Origin: JBLNDJ01 sp050261515 | GTDB lineage: Bacteria; Acidobacteriota; Terriglobia; Bryobacterales; Bryobacteraceae | Direction of reading: 5' to 3' | Assembly (NCBI GenBank): GCA_050261515.1 | Contig: JBLNDJ010000023.1 | Span: 1-64,000 of the forward strand | DNA length: 64,000 bases | Shown here: positions 56,368-64,000 of the stretch, in pieces | Layout of the letters: each line of letters begins with the position of its first letter | Numbering within the stretch: position 1 is the stretch's first letter | The notes under the pieces: generated by a model | Told to the model about the DNA's origin: nothing | What the model saw: the letters and a program-made list of their open reading frames with translations, nothing else | Database searches by the model: none | Program-made: the position numbers and the translations under genes

Positions 56368-58410
56368 ATGCGGATAGGCGCTCTTGTTCTGCTTGCCCTG
56401 ATGGCGGTGGCGCCCGGGTTCGGGGCCGACCGGTATAAATCCTTTTTGTACGGCGTCGCGTATTATCCCGAGCATTGGCCGGAGAGCTATTGGGAGCGGG
56501 ATGCGCGGCTGATGCAGGAAGCCGGGGTCAACGCGGTCCGGATGGGCGAGTTCGCGTGGTACCTGATGGAGCCCCGCGAGGGCGTCTACGATTTCAGCTT
56601 GTTCGACCGCGCGATCGCGGTGCTGGCGAAGCATGGGATCAAGACGATCCTCGGCACTCCGACGGCCGCTCCTCCGAAATGGCTGACGGCGAAGTATCCG
56701 GAGGCGCTGGCGGTGTATCCCGACGGGCGGCCGGTGAACGACCAGACGCGGCGGCACTATTGCTACAACTCGCCCGCGTACCGGCGGCTGTCGAAGAAGA
56801 TCGTCGAGGAAATGGCGGCGCACTTCAAGAACAACGCGGACGTCATCGGGTGGCAGACGGACAACGAGTTCAATTGCCACATCGACGAGTGCTACAGCGA
56901 GAGCTGCCGGCGGGCGTTTCGCGAGTGGGCCAAGGAGCGGTACGGCACGCTCGAATCGCTGAACGAGCGGTGGGGGAATGCGTTCTGGAGCCAGTCCTAC
57001 GACAACTGGAGCGAACTCGATCTTCCCTTCCCCGCCCCGGCGTATCACAACCCGGCGCTCATGCTCGACTACAAGCGGTTCCTGTCGGCGTCGGTCATTT
57101 CGTATCAGCGCGACCAGGTGGAGATCATCCGGCGCTACCGGCCCGACGACTTCATCACGCACAACGGGTATTTCAAGAACATCGATTACTACGAGTTCAG
57201 CCGCGACCTCGATATTTTCTCGTTCGACAACTACCCTTGCTTCCATGATCAGCCGCGGTATCCGGTTGGCGCGCGGCTGACGTTTTCGCGCGGGTTCAGC
57301 GACCGTTTCATGGTCATGGAGGAGCAGACGGGGCCGGGAGGGCAGGCGTACCTGCTGCGCGCGCCGCGTCCGGGCGAGATGAGCTTGTGGGCGTTTCAGG
57401 CGATCGCGCACGGGGCCGACGGGATGATGCACTTCCGGTGGCGCACGGCGCGCAAGGGCGCCGAGGAATACTGGAGCGGCGTGCTCGAGCACGACAACAT
57501 CCCGCGGGCGCGCTACGACGAGTTCAAGCGCGAGGGCTCGGAGGTGCACCGCATCGAGAAAGAAGTGCTCGGCTCGAAGGTCGTGTCCGACATCGCGGTG
57601 CTCAAGGACTACGACGCCGAGTGGGTGTTCGACTACCAGTTCCTGACCAAGGAAGTGAACATCGGCGCGGAGTATGAGCAGTTCTTCCAGGCGGCGTCCG
57701 AGGCGAGGCACAACATCGATTTCATCGGCGAGAGCGCGGATTTCAGCCGCTACAAGGTGATCTTCGCGCCGCACCTGATCCTGATGGACGAGGGGCTGGC
57801 GGGGAAGATACGGCGCTACGTGGAGCGGGGCGGCACGTTCGTGATGTCGGCTCACAGCGCGGTGAAGAACCGCGACAACGCGATGACGGACCAGGTGAAG
57901 CCGATCCTGGTGAACGATCTTTTCGGCGTGGATGCGATCGACTTCCAGTGCTACCAGCCGCCGTCGGCCGGAAAGAACGCAATCCGGTTCGCGGATGGGA
58001 CGCTGGTGCCCGTGCACGTGTTCGCCGATGTGCTCAAGACGAAAACGGCCTCGCCGCTGGCGACCTGGAACGCGGACTTCCTGAAGAGCGGACCGGCCGT
58101 GACGGTGAACCGGGTAGGCAAAGGGCAGGCGGTCTACTACGGGTCGTTCTTCAACCTGGAGTCGGCGCGGTATTTGATCCGCCATTTCGCGGCGCAATTC
58201 GGGTTGAAGCCGCTGATGACGGGGGTGCCGGAGAGCGTCGAGGTGACGCGCCGGACGCGCGGCACAACGAACTACTACTTCGTGCTGAACCACGAAGACG
58301 CGACGGTGGAGATCAAACCGGGGCCCGGCTACTTCGACGTGCTGGCGGGCGCTCCGGCCCCGGCGGCGATGACGCTGAAGCCGTTCGAGTACAGGGTATT
58401 GAGAAAGTAA
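56368..58410 (+). CDS. GH42 beta-galactosidase-like glycosidase, exported
   Basis: A 680-residue glycoside hydrolase. A signal peptide (RIGALVLLALMAVAPGFGA) is followed by the GH42 barrel: YGVAYYPEHWPESYWERDA, VRMGEFAWYLMEPREG, and the acid/base Glu167 in GWQTDNEFNCHIDECYSE, next to the cysteines C132, C170, C175 and C180 that form the zinc site of many GH42 enzymes. The nucleophile is Glu318 or Glu319 in FMVMEEQTGPGG. A C-terminal trimerisation and beta-sandwich region follows. Export suggests action on extracellular or periplasmic galactosides, perhaps plant polymers. ATG 56368 preceded by TACAAT, no Shine-Dalgarno sequence. Confidence 0.93.
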   Translation: MRIGALVLLALMAVAPGFGADRYKSFLYGVAYYPEHWPESYWERDARLMQEAGVNAVRMGEFAWYLMEPREGVYDFSLFDRAIAVLAKHGIKTILGTPTAAPPKWLTAKYPEALAVYPDGRPVNDQTRRHYCYNSPAYRRLSKKIVEEMAAHFKNNADVIGWQTDNEFNCHIDECYSESCRRAFREWAKERYGTLESLNERWGNAFWSQSYDNWSELDLPFPAPAYHNPALMLDYKRFLSASVISYQRDQVEIIRRYRPDDFITHNGYFKNIDYYEFSRDLDIFSFDNYPCFHDQPRYPVGARLTFSRGFSDRFMVMEEQTGPGGQAYLLRAPRPGEMSLWAFQAIAHGADGMMHFRWRTARKGAEEYWSGVLEHDNIPRARYDEFKREGSEVHRIEKEVLGSKVVSDIAVLKDYDAEWVFDYQFLTKEVNIGAEYEQFFQAASEARHNIDFIGESADFSRYKVIFAPHLILMDEGLAGKIRRYVERGGTFVMSAHSAVKNRDNAMTDQVKPILVNDLFGVDAIDFQCYQPPSAGKNAIRFADGTLVPVHVFADVLKTKTASPLATWNADFLKSGPAVTVNRVGKGQAVYYGSFFNLESARYLIRHFAAQFGLKPLMTGVPESVEVTRRTRGTTNYYFVLNHEDATVEIKPGPGYFDVLAGAPAPAAMTLKPFEYRVLRK

Positions 58411-58417
58411 CAGCTCT

Positions 58418-58488
58418 TACCGCAGAGACGCAGAGGACGCAGAGAAAACCGGACTATCTTTCTCTGTGTTCTCCGCGTCTCCGCGGTA
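58418..58488. repeat. GCAGAGACGCAGAGG-type palindromic element, copy 2
   Basis: Arms at 58418-58447 and 58459-58488 are 30 bases each and nearly complementary, with an 11-base loop between. The element starts 7 bases after the GH42 stop and ends 3 bases before the stop of the convergent GH20-like gene, so it may be a bidirectional terminator. It resembles the element at 48906-48960. Confidence 0.85.
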
Positions 58489-58491
58489 GAT

Positions 58492-59547
58492 TTAGTTTTT
58501 CCGGAGCGACGCGAACACCGTCCGGAAACAGTTCGCGGCTTCGGCTGCGCTTTTGTCCCCGCGGCCCGTGCCGGTTTCTCCGAAGTAGGCCCGCAGGAAA
58601 ACTCCTCCGGGGGACCAAGTGGTTTGCAGCACGCCGAGCATGCGCGCGGCGATCGGCTCGGCGGCGTAGTTCCTCACCGAGTTGATCAGCTCGAGCTGGC
58701 CGGTGGCGGCTTTCACGTCGCGCCAGGGAGAGGCGACAACGGGGAAGCCCTTGAGCGCGAACATCGCCGTGGTCGGGACGGCGGATTCATAGTGCCAGTC
58801 GCAGATCACGATGTCGGTGGGGACGTGGTCGATGGCCGGGTGCGTGCCGTTGAAGCTTCCTTCCCATTCGCCGGTAGCGGTGGCGGCGCCGTCGATGAAT
58901 CGGTCGCCCCACATCCACATGGTGCGCTTGGATCGCGCGAGGTGGTCATGCAGCGTGCGCACTTCCTGGGCGAAGAGGTCCGACTTGAGCTTGCCCTTGC
59001 AGCGCGGGCAATCGGTCTCGCCGATGAGGAACACTTCGTCCATGCCCACGTGGAAGGCGTCGGCTTCGAAGGCGTCGATCAGCTCGTCCATCAGGTCGAA
59101 CAGCACGTCGTGAACGGCCGGGTGGAGCGGGCAGTAACTGCGGCAGTAGATCCCTTCATTGTTCGGATACTTGCCAGGCGTTTCGTCGAATTCGGGGTGC
59201 GAGCGCAGCAGGCCGAACGTCGTCTTGGCCCAGGACTGGTGGCCGAGCATGTTGATCATCGGGATCAGGCGGACGTTCGACTTCCTGGCCGCCGCAACGA
59301 GCTGCTTCACGTCGTCGCGCGAGAGGGCGTCGGGGTCGACGACCTCGGGGCGGCGCTGATAGCGATAGTGATAGTTGACTTCAAGGATGAGCGTGTTGAG
59401 GCCCTCCCTGGGCGCCGCCTGCTCGATGAAGCGTACGAGCAGGGGGATTTCGTCAGGCTTGGGGGCCATCATGTGGAGGCCGCGCACGGGAAGACCGGCC
59501 GCGAAGACCGGCAGTGCAAGTAGAAGACCGCATAGTATTCGGCGCAT
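58492..59547 (-). CDS. GH20-like beta-N-acetylhexosaminidase, exported
   Basis: A 351-residue exported hydrolase of the GH20 type. A signal peptide (RRILCGLLLALPVFAAG) leads into a barrel starting LPVRGLHMMAPKPDEI. The catalytic pair is Asp170-Glu171 in FHVGMDEVFLIG, the signature D-E of GH20 (HVGGDE in many). Also visible: MINMLGHQSWAKTTFGLLRS and cysteines in IYCRSYCPLHP and TDCPRCKG, possibly a metal site. It is shorter than classical GH20 enzymes and lacks their N-terminal domain, so a related amidase or non-catalytic role remains possible. TATCTT lies 6 bases before the ATG. Confidence 0.82.
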   Translation of the reverse strand: MRRILCGLLLALPVFAAGLPVRGLHMMAPKPDEIPLLVRFIEQAAPREGLNTLILEVNYHYRYQRRPEVVDPDALSRDDVKQLVAAARKSNVRLIPMINMLGHQSWAKTTFGLLRSHPEFDETPGKYPNNEGIYCRSYCPLHPAVHDVLFDLMDELIDAFEADAFHVGMDEVFLIGETDCPRCKGKLKSDLFAQEVRTLHDHLARSKRTMWMWGDRFIDGAATATGEWEGSFNGTHPAIDHVPTDIVICDWHYESAVPTTAMFALKGFPVVASPWRDVKAATGQLELINSVRNYAAEPIAARMLGVLQTTWSPGGVFLRAYFGETGTGRGDKSAAEAANCFRTVFASLRKN

Positions 59548-59553
59548 GGGGGG

Positions 59554-59559
59554 AAGATA
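59554..59559 (-). promoter_or_regulatory. -10-like box for the GH20-like gene
   Basis: TATCTT on the minus strand, 6 bases before the ATG at 59547; no ribosome-binding site is visible (the spacer is a C-run). Confidence 0.3.
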
Positions 59560-59588
59560 TCACGGACGGGCCCCCGCCGGGTGATTGT

Positions 59589-62351
59589 CTAGATCTGGAA
59601 CAACCGGTCGAAGAACTCGCGGGTCCGGGCCTGGATTTGTGCCAGCTCGATGTCGAGCGGCTGGTCGTGCAGGTGGTCGGGCGTCCAGCGGCGGACGAGC
59701 GCGTCGAGATTTTCGAGCTGCGCTCCGTTGGTGGGGAGCGTGCCTTCGGCGTGTCCGGTAGCGACGCGCAGGCCGTGATCGACGGCGCGGTAAAAGGTCG
59801 CGGCGTCGCGCAGGAAATCGGCATCGGGGCGTTCGAGGTGGCCCATCTGCTCGATGACGTCGATGCGCGCGGGCGTGTTCAGCACCTTGTAGAAAATGCC
59901 CGCGCCTTTGAGCCTGAGGTACATCAGGGCAAAATCGATGTCGTAGTAGCCGCCGCGGCCGGCTTTGAGCGGGTTGCCGCCGCCCTGCTCTTTTTCGAGG
60001 CGCAGGCGCATTTGCAGAAGCTGCTTGCGCGAGCGGCCGCTCTGGCCATAGCGGCGCCAGTCCACGCGCTGAAGCTCGTTCAGGAAATTCGTGCCGCGCT
60101 CGACGTCTCCCGCCACGGCGCGCGACTTCATATACGTGATGCCTTCCCAGGCTTCGGCGGAGTTGGCGAAGTAGCTTTTGTACGCCGTCTCGGATTGCAC
60201 GAGGGCTCCGGAGCGGCCGTTGGGCCGCAAGCGCGTATCGACGGCGAACATCATGCCGTCGCCGGTGTAGGCGCTCACGGTTGAGATGATGCGCTCGGCG
60301 ACGCGCGTCCAGAAGGCCTGCTCGGGGGCGTCTTCATCGGGGATGACGAAGACAAGGTCGGCATCGGAGGCGAGGTCGAACTCGCGCATGCCGAGGCGGC
60401 CGAGCGTGACCACCATCATCTGTGTCCCGGGCCGGTATTCCGAGCGCGGGGGATGAGAGTGGGCCACCTCCTCAACGGCCATGCGGTAGGCGCCGGCGAT
60501 GACGGCGTCGGCCAGGTCCGAAGTGCGGGCGAGCGTCTCGAAAATTTCGCTCTCCATGCAGATGCTTTCGGACTGGAGGCGGAACATCTCGCGGCGAAAG
60601 AAGCGGCGCAGCTCGCCCGGGTCGTCGAGCGAGGCGGCTTCTTCGGCGTAGGGCAGGTCGGGTCCGGTGCGCTTGCGCATGCGGCGCACTTCGGCGAGCA
60701 GCTCGGGGGTGCGGATCAATTGCTCGGCGAAGTAGGGGCTGTGCTCGAAAATGTCGAGGACGTGGCTGGAGAGCGCGGTATCGGAATCCATCCAGCCGAG
60801 CCACTCGGGGTTGGGCAAAATGCGCTCGAGGAAATGCTCGAAGTGCACGCGGCCGCGCCGGAGGTCGCTGCGGGCGAGCACGGAAGCGAAGCGCGGGGCG
60901 CGCTGGTCGAGGAAACGGACGAGGTTGCTCGCGCCGGCCTCGACCGGCTGCTCGGGCTCGTGGGGCGCGGCGCCGGTGGAAATCGCGGCGGGCGCGGGCG
61001 CGTAATAGATGGGCTGCTGGGCGTGAATCACGCGCTCGTAGATTTCCTGCACTTCTTCGAGGTGCTGGTTCAGCTCGCCGAGCAGGGACTCGGTGCGCGG
61101 CATCTTCCTCGCCAGCGCGGCCAGCTCGCCGGGGTCCTTCGGGAGCGTGTGGGTCTGGCGGTCCTCGTCGAATTGCAGCCGGTGCTCGAGGTGGCGGAGG
61201 AACTGGTAGGCCGAGGCGAGACGCGAGTATTCGGTAGGCGAGAGCAGGTCTTTGTCGCGCAGGCGCGAGAGCGCCAGCAGCGTGCCGCCGTGGCGCACCC
61301 AGCGGTCGCGGCCGCCGTGCAGGCGCTGGAGGCATTGCACGAGGAACTCGATGTCGCGGATGCCGCCGGGGGCGAGCTTGATGTTGAAGCCCTGCGAGGC
61401 GCCGCGGCGCGCGGCGAGTTTTTCGGCAATGCGCTCGCGCGTTTCAGACGCCGCTTCGACCACGCTGAAATCGAGCGTGCTCGAGTAGATGAGCGGCTCG
61501 GCGGCGTCGAGCAGCGCGAGGCCGAGCCCGCGGTCTCCCGCCGAGACGCGCGCCTTGATGAGCATCTGAAGCTCCCAGTCGCGCGCGCGGCTCTGGTAAT
61601 AGCTGCGGGCTCCGTCGAGCGAGATGGCGACTTCGCCGAAGCGGCCGTCGGGGCGGAGCCGCAGGTCCACGCGGTACGCAATACCCGCGCTGGTGTAAGT
61701 GGAAAGCAGCGCGGTCAACTGGTTGGCGAGCTTCTTGTGGAACTCCTTGTTCGTGATGCGCTCGGGCCCGGCGGTTTCGCCGTTGTCGCCGTAGAGGAAC
61801 ATCAGGTCGATGTCGGAGCTGTAGTTGAGTTCCTTGCCGCCGAGCTTGCCGAGCGAGAGGATCGTGAAGCGCGGATCGCTCGGGAGGCCGTGTTTGGCGG
61901 CCAGTTCGTCGCGGATGCGGCGGTAGCAGACGTCGAGCACGGCGTCGGCAATGTTCGAGAGCTCCTCGGTGACCTCGGGGAGCATGGCGATGCCCATGAC
62001 GTCGCGCAGCACGACGCGCAGGATCTGGCGGCGGCGGAACAGCGCGAGCGTGTGAGCGGAGAGCGCGCCGGGGCCGTCCGCATCGAGCGCGGCTTCGAGG
62101 CGCGCGATCAACTCCTCGACCGGAAGCAGCGGATCGAGCGCGCCCGAGCCCATCAGCTCCTCGATCCACTCCGGATGCGCGAGCACAGCTTCGGAAAGAA
62201 AACGGCTGTAGGAGGAGACAGCGACGAGGAGTTGCAGCCCGGTATTGGTCCCGGCGATGCGTTCGAATTCGGCAGGCTTTTCGCCGCGCAGGCGTTCGAG
62301 GAAATTGAGAACGTCCGCGGGGAGCCCTTCGAAAACGCGGGTTTCGTTCAC
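59589..62351 (-). CDS. glnE: Glutamine synthetase adenylyltransferase / deadenylase
   Basis: A 920-residue bifunctional enzyme that adenylylates and deadenylylates glutamine synthetase in response to nitrogen status. Two nucleotidyltransferase domains are present, with GKLGGKELNYSSDIDLMFLY in the N-terminal half and GRLGMREFDLASDADLVFVI in the C-terminal half. Also visible: PGGIRDIEFLVQCLQRLHGG and GRGGYYDIDFALMYLRLK. Length is typical of GlnE. GTG 62351 is preferred because TATAAT lies 8 bases upstream; TTG 62354 would add one residue. glnA lies just upstream on the same strand, with a repeat array and hairpin between. Confidence 0.96.
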   Translation of the reverse strand: MNETRVFEGLPADVLNFLERLRGEKPAEFERIAGTNTGLQLLVAVSSYSRFLSEAVLAHPEWIEELMGSGALDPLLPVEELIARLEAALDADGPGALSAHTLALFRRRQILRVVLRDVMGIAMLPEVTEELSNIADAVLDVCYRRIRDELAAKHGLPSDPRFTILSLGKLGGKELNYSSDIDLMFLYGDNGETAGPERITNKEFHKKLANQLTALLSTYTSAGIAYRVDLRLRPDGRFGEVAISLDGARSYYQSRARDWELQMLIKARVSAGDRGLGLALLDAAEPLIYSSTLDFSVVEAASETRERIAEKLAARRGASQGFNIKLAPGGIRDIEFLVQCLQRLHGGRDRWVRHGGTLLALSRLRDKDLLSPTEYSRLASAYQFLRHLEHRLQFDEDRQTHTLPKDPGELAALARKMPRTESLLGELNQHLEEVQEIYERVIHAQQPIYYAPAPAAISTGAAPHEPEQPVEAGASNLVRFLDQRAPRFASVLARSDLRRGRVHFEHFLERILPNPEWLGWMDSDTALSSHVLDIFEHSPYFAEQLIRTPELLAEVRRMRKRTGPDLPYAEEAASLDDPGELRRFFRREMFRLQSESICMESEIFETLARTSDLADAVIAGAYRMAVEEVAHSHPPRSEYRPGTQMMVVTLGRLGMREFDLASDADLVFVIPDEDAPEQAFWTRVAERIISTVSAYTGDGMMFAVDTRLRPNGRSGALVQSETAYKSYFANSAEAWEGITYMKSRAVAGDVERGTNFLNELQRVDWRRYGQSGRSRKQLLQMRLRLEKEQGGGNPLKAGRGGYYDIDFALMYLRLKGAGIFYKVLNTPARIDVIEQMGHLERPDADFLRDAATFYRAVDHGLRVATGHAEGTLPTNGAQLENLDALVRRWTPDHLHDQPLDIELAQIQARTREFFDRLFQI

Positions 62352-62359
62352 CAAGGAGA

Positions 62360-62365
62360 ATTATA
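62360..62365 (-). promoter_or_regulatory. -10-like box for a leaderless glnE transcript
   Basis: TATAAT on the minus strand, 8 bases before the GTG at 62351. No ribosome-binding site is present. It allows glnE its own transcript in addition to any read-through from glnA. Confidence 0.5.
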
Positions 62366-62371
62366 GCGGGG

Positions 62372-62434
62372 AGAAGCTGGAAGGCGGAAGCCAGAAGCCG
62401 GAAGCACGGAGGGTTCCTCCCGGCTTCCGGCTTC
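62372..62434. repeat. 7-base repeat array 4 with adjoining hairpin
   Basis: A short array of GAAGCTG/GAAGGCG/GAAGCCA-type 7-base units (62372-62408) lies between glnA and glnE. Its end forms a hairpin: GAAGCCGGAAGCACGGAGG (62394-62412) pairs, with two mismatches, with 62416-62434 across a 3-base loop. On the minus strand no T-run follows, so it may attenuate rather than terminate. Confidence 0.8.
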
Positions 62435-62447
62435 GAATTTCTTGTTT

Positions 62448-63857
62448 TTAGATGTCGTAATACAGAGCGAATTCGTACGGATGCGGCCTGAGGCGCACCG
62501 CGTCCGCTTCGTTCTTGCGCTTGTAGTCGATGAAGGCTTCGATCAGCTCTTCTGTGAAGACGTCGCCTTTCAGCAGGAAGGCGTGATCGTCTTCGAGGCA
62601 GTTGAGCGCTTCTTCGAGAGAGCCCGGCATGGAGGGAACGTTACGCAGCTCTTCCGGCGACAGGTCGTAAATATCCTTGTCGAGCGGTTCGCCCGGAGAG
62701 ATCTTGTTCAGCACACCGTCGAGGCCGGCCATCAGGAGCGCGGCGAATGCGAGGTACGGGTTAGCCGACGGGTCCGGCGGACGGAACTCGATCCGCTTCG
62801 CCTTCGGGCTCGAGGAGTACATCGGGATGCGGACTGCGGCGGAGCGGTTGCGACGAGAATACGCCAGGTTCACAGGCGCTTCGTAGCCCGGCACCAGCCG
62901 CTTGTAGCTGTTCGTCGTCGGCGCGATGATCGCCGACAGCGCACGCGCGTGCTTCAGCAGTCCGCCTACGTACCACAGCGCCATCTGGCTCAGGCCGGCG
63001 TAGCAGTCGCCCGCGAACAGCGGCTTGCCGTCCTTCCAGAGGCTCTGGTGGCAGTGCATCCCGCTTCCGTTGTCGGCGAACAGCGGCTTCGGCATGAAGG
63101 TGACTGTCTTGCCGTACTGGTTCGCGACGTTCCTGATGCAGTACTTATACAGCATCATCGCGTCGGCCGACTTCAGCAGCGAATCGAACCGCAGGTCGAT
63201 TTCCGCCTGGCCGCCGGTGGCGACTTCGTGGTGGTGGCACTCGACGTTCAGCCCGGCATTGATCATGGTCTGGACCATGACGCTGCGCAGATCCTGATAA
63301 TGGTCCGTCGGAGGAACCGGGAAGTAGCCTTCCTTGTACCGCGGCCGGTAACCGAGGTTGTCGTTCTCGCGGCCCGTGTTCCAGCGGCCCTCTTCGGCGT
63401 CGATGTAGTAGTAACCGGAGTGCTGGTTCTGGTCGAACCGGATGTTGTCGAAGATAAAGAACTCGGCTTCGGCGCCGAAGTAAGACGTGTCGGCGATACC
63501 CGAATTCGTGAGATACAGTTCGGCTTTCTTGGCGATCCACCGCGGGTCACGTTCGTAGTGCTGGTGCGTGATGGGATCGACCGCGTCGGCGATCATGACG
63601 AGCGTCGGCGTCTCGCCGAAGGGATCCATGACGGCCGTCGAGGGATCCGGCACGAGAAGCATGTCGCTCTCGTTGATACTTGCCCATGCCCGGATGCTCG
63701 ATCCGTCAAACCCCTTGCCTTCCTCGAAGACTGCCTCATTCAGCTCGCTGATAGGATAAGAGACGTGATGCCACAGACCGGGAATATCGCTGAAGCGAAG
63801 ATCAATTTGCTTCGCGTCGTTTTTCTTGGCAAATTCTAATACTTCCTTAGGACTCAT
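62448..63857 (-). CDS. glnA: Glutamine synthetase type I
   Basis: A 469-residue type I glutamine synthetase, making glutamine from glutamate, ammonia and ATP. It has DGSSIRAWASINESDMLLVP, AEAEFFIFDN, the metal and ATP region VECHHHEVATGGQAEIDLRF, ADNGSGMHCHQSL, PTTNSYKRLVPGYEAPVNLA and RIPMYSSSPKAKRIEFRPPD. The adenylylation loop has the target tyrosine in LDKDIYDLSPEE, consistent with the downstream glnE and with a GS I-beta form. AGGAGG lies 5 bases before the ATG at 63857, unlike many genes of the window. A sigma-70 type promoter precedes it. Confidence 0.98.
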   Translation of the reverse strand: MSPKEVLEFAKKNDAKQIDLRFSDIPGLWHHVSYPISELNEAVFEEGKGFDGSSIRAWASINESDMLLVPDPSTAVMDPFGETPTLVMIADAVDPITHQHYERDPRWIAKKAELYLTNSGIADTSYFGAEAEFFIFDNIRFDQNQHSGYYYIDAEEGRWNTGRENDNLGYRPRYKEGYFPVPPTDHYQDLRSVMVQTMINAGLNVECHHHEVATGGQAEIDLRFDSLLKSADAMMLYKYCIRNVANQYGKTVTFMPKPLFADNGSGMHCHQSLWKDGKPLFAGDCYAGLSQMALWYVGGLLKHARALSAIIAPTTNSYKRLVPGYEAPVNLAYSRRNRSAAVRIPMYSSSPKAKRIEFRPPDPSANPYLAFAALLMAGLDGVLNKISPGEPLDKDIYDLSPEELRNVPSMPGSLEEALNCLEDDHAFLLKGDVFTEELIEAFIDYKRKNEADAVRLRPHPYEFALYYDI

Positions 63858-63878
63858 TCATCCTCCTGGGGGCGTACA

Positions 63879-63888
63879 AACGTACGTT
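63879..63888. promoter_or_regulatory. Palindrome in the glnA leader
   Basis: AACGTACGTT is a perfect 10-base palindrome between the promoter and the glnA start. It could be an operator or a small RNA hairpin; no regulator is assigned. Confidence 0.25.
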
Positions 63889-63921
63889 GAGCGGGCGGGC
63901 CTCAGCCGCGATTTGATTTTC

Positions 63922-63950
63922 AGAATACTGGACGGGGTAGAGGGGGTCAA
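63922..63950 (-). promoter_or_regulatory. Sigma-70 type promoter of glnA
   Basis: On the minus strand TTGACC (-35) and TATTCT (-10) are separated by 17 bases. The -10 ends about 64 bases before the ATG. No sigma-54 promoter (GG-N10-GC) or NtrC site was recognised in the 140 bases available. Confidence 0.6.
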
Positions 63951-64000
63951 GAAAGTTTTTTTTATGGAGCAGATAGCTTTTACCTTTGAGCCCGCGCGCC

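Overview
The window is GC-rich bacterial chromosome with almost no free space: no stretch over 300 bases lacks a gene, and no rRNA, tRNA, CRISPR array or insertion sequence was recognised. A soil Acidobacterium of the Bryobacterales/Solibacter type is the best guess. The reasons are an orphan duplicated MacB-type permease (the ADOP type), a type I glutamine synthetase paired with GlnE, a YpdA-like thiol-redox enzyme, and many start codons placed a few bases after a TAnnnT box with no Shine-Dalgarno sequence. This is inference; no marker gene proves the phylum.

Layout. (1) 1-8 kb: 3' half of carB overlapping a nitrilase, then DUF1697, an NADP oxidoreductase-like gene, trmO and the ADOP permease. 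(2) 6.8-9 kb: a NatAB-like ABC exporter on the minus strand. (3) 9.1-14.5 kb: a tight plus-strand operon with a LolD-like ATPase, FtsX-type permease, LolA-like carrier, outer-membrane barrel and a LytS/LytTR two-component pair. (4) 14.5-19.9 kb: two related small proteins, ypdA, alaS and a NUDIX hydrolase. (5) 19.9-39.1 kb: a Wzx/Wzy-type exopolysaccharide locus transcribed leftward. It runs from a NusG-like antiterminator through Wza-like export, a Wzc-like tyrosine kinase, Wzx flippase, six glycosyltransferases, FkbM methyltransferase, Wzy polymerase and acetyltransferase to a WecA-type initiating transferase. It is interrupted by a two-gene phage-like module on the plus strand (33.0-34.8 kb) and a four-helix-bundle gene. 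(6) 39.2-42.9 kb: a 1262-residue protein with TPR, GreA/B-C-like and PIN-like regions, lower in GC than its surroundings, a candidate conflict/defence effector. (7) 43-48.9 kb: an isoprenoid-synthase-like protein, amidohydrolase, radical SAM protein, CvpA and an ExeA-like ATPase. (8) 49-56.3 kb: guaB, a regulatory-domain protein, a glycosyltransferase-methyltransferase fusion, a sodium symporter with a small membrane partner, and a DUF6883-DUF4926-like fusion. (9) 56.4-64 kb: GH42 and GH20-like glycosidases, then glnE and glnA.

How it works together: the polysaccharide locus appears complete for initiation, assembly, flipping, polymerisation and export, but holds no recognisable nucleotide-sugar biosynthesis genes, so precursors must come from elsewhere. 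Its antiterminator is preceded by a C-rich, G-poor leader that looks like a Rho loading site. GlnE is the adenylyltransferase for the glutamine synthetase encoded just upstream of it.

Non-coding structure is unusually informative. There are four arrays of a 7-base repeat in intercistronic gaps, two copies of a GCAGAGACGCAGAGG-type palindrome, several hairpins at convergent gene ends, and a recurring -10-like box 5-9 bases before start codons that suggests widespread leaderless transcription.
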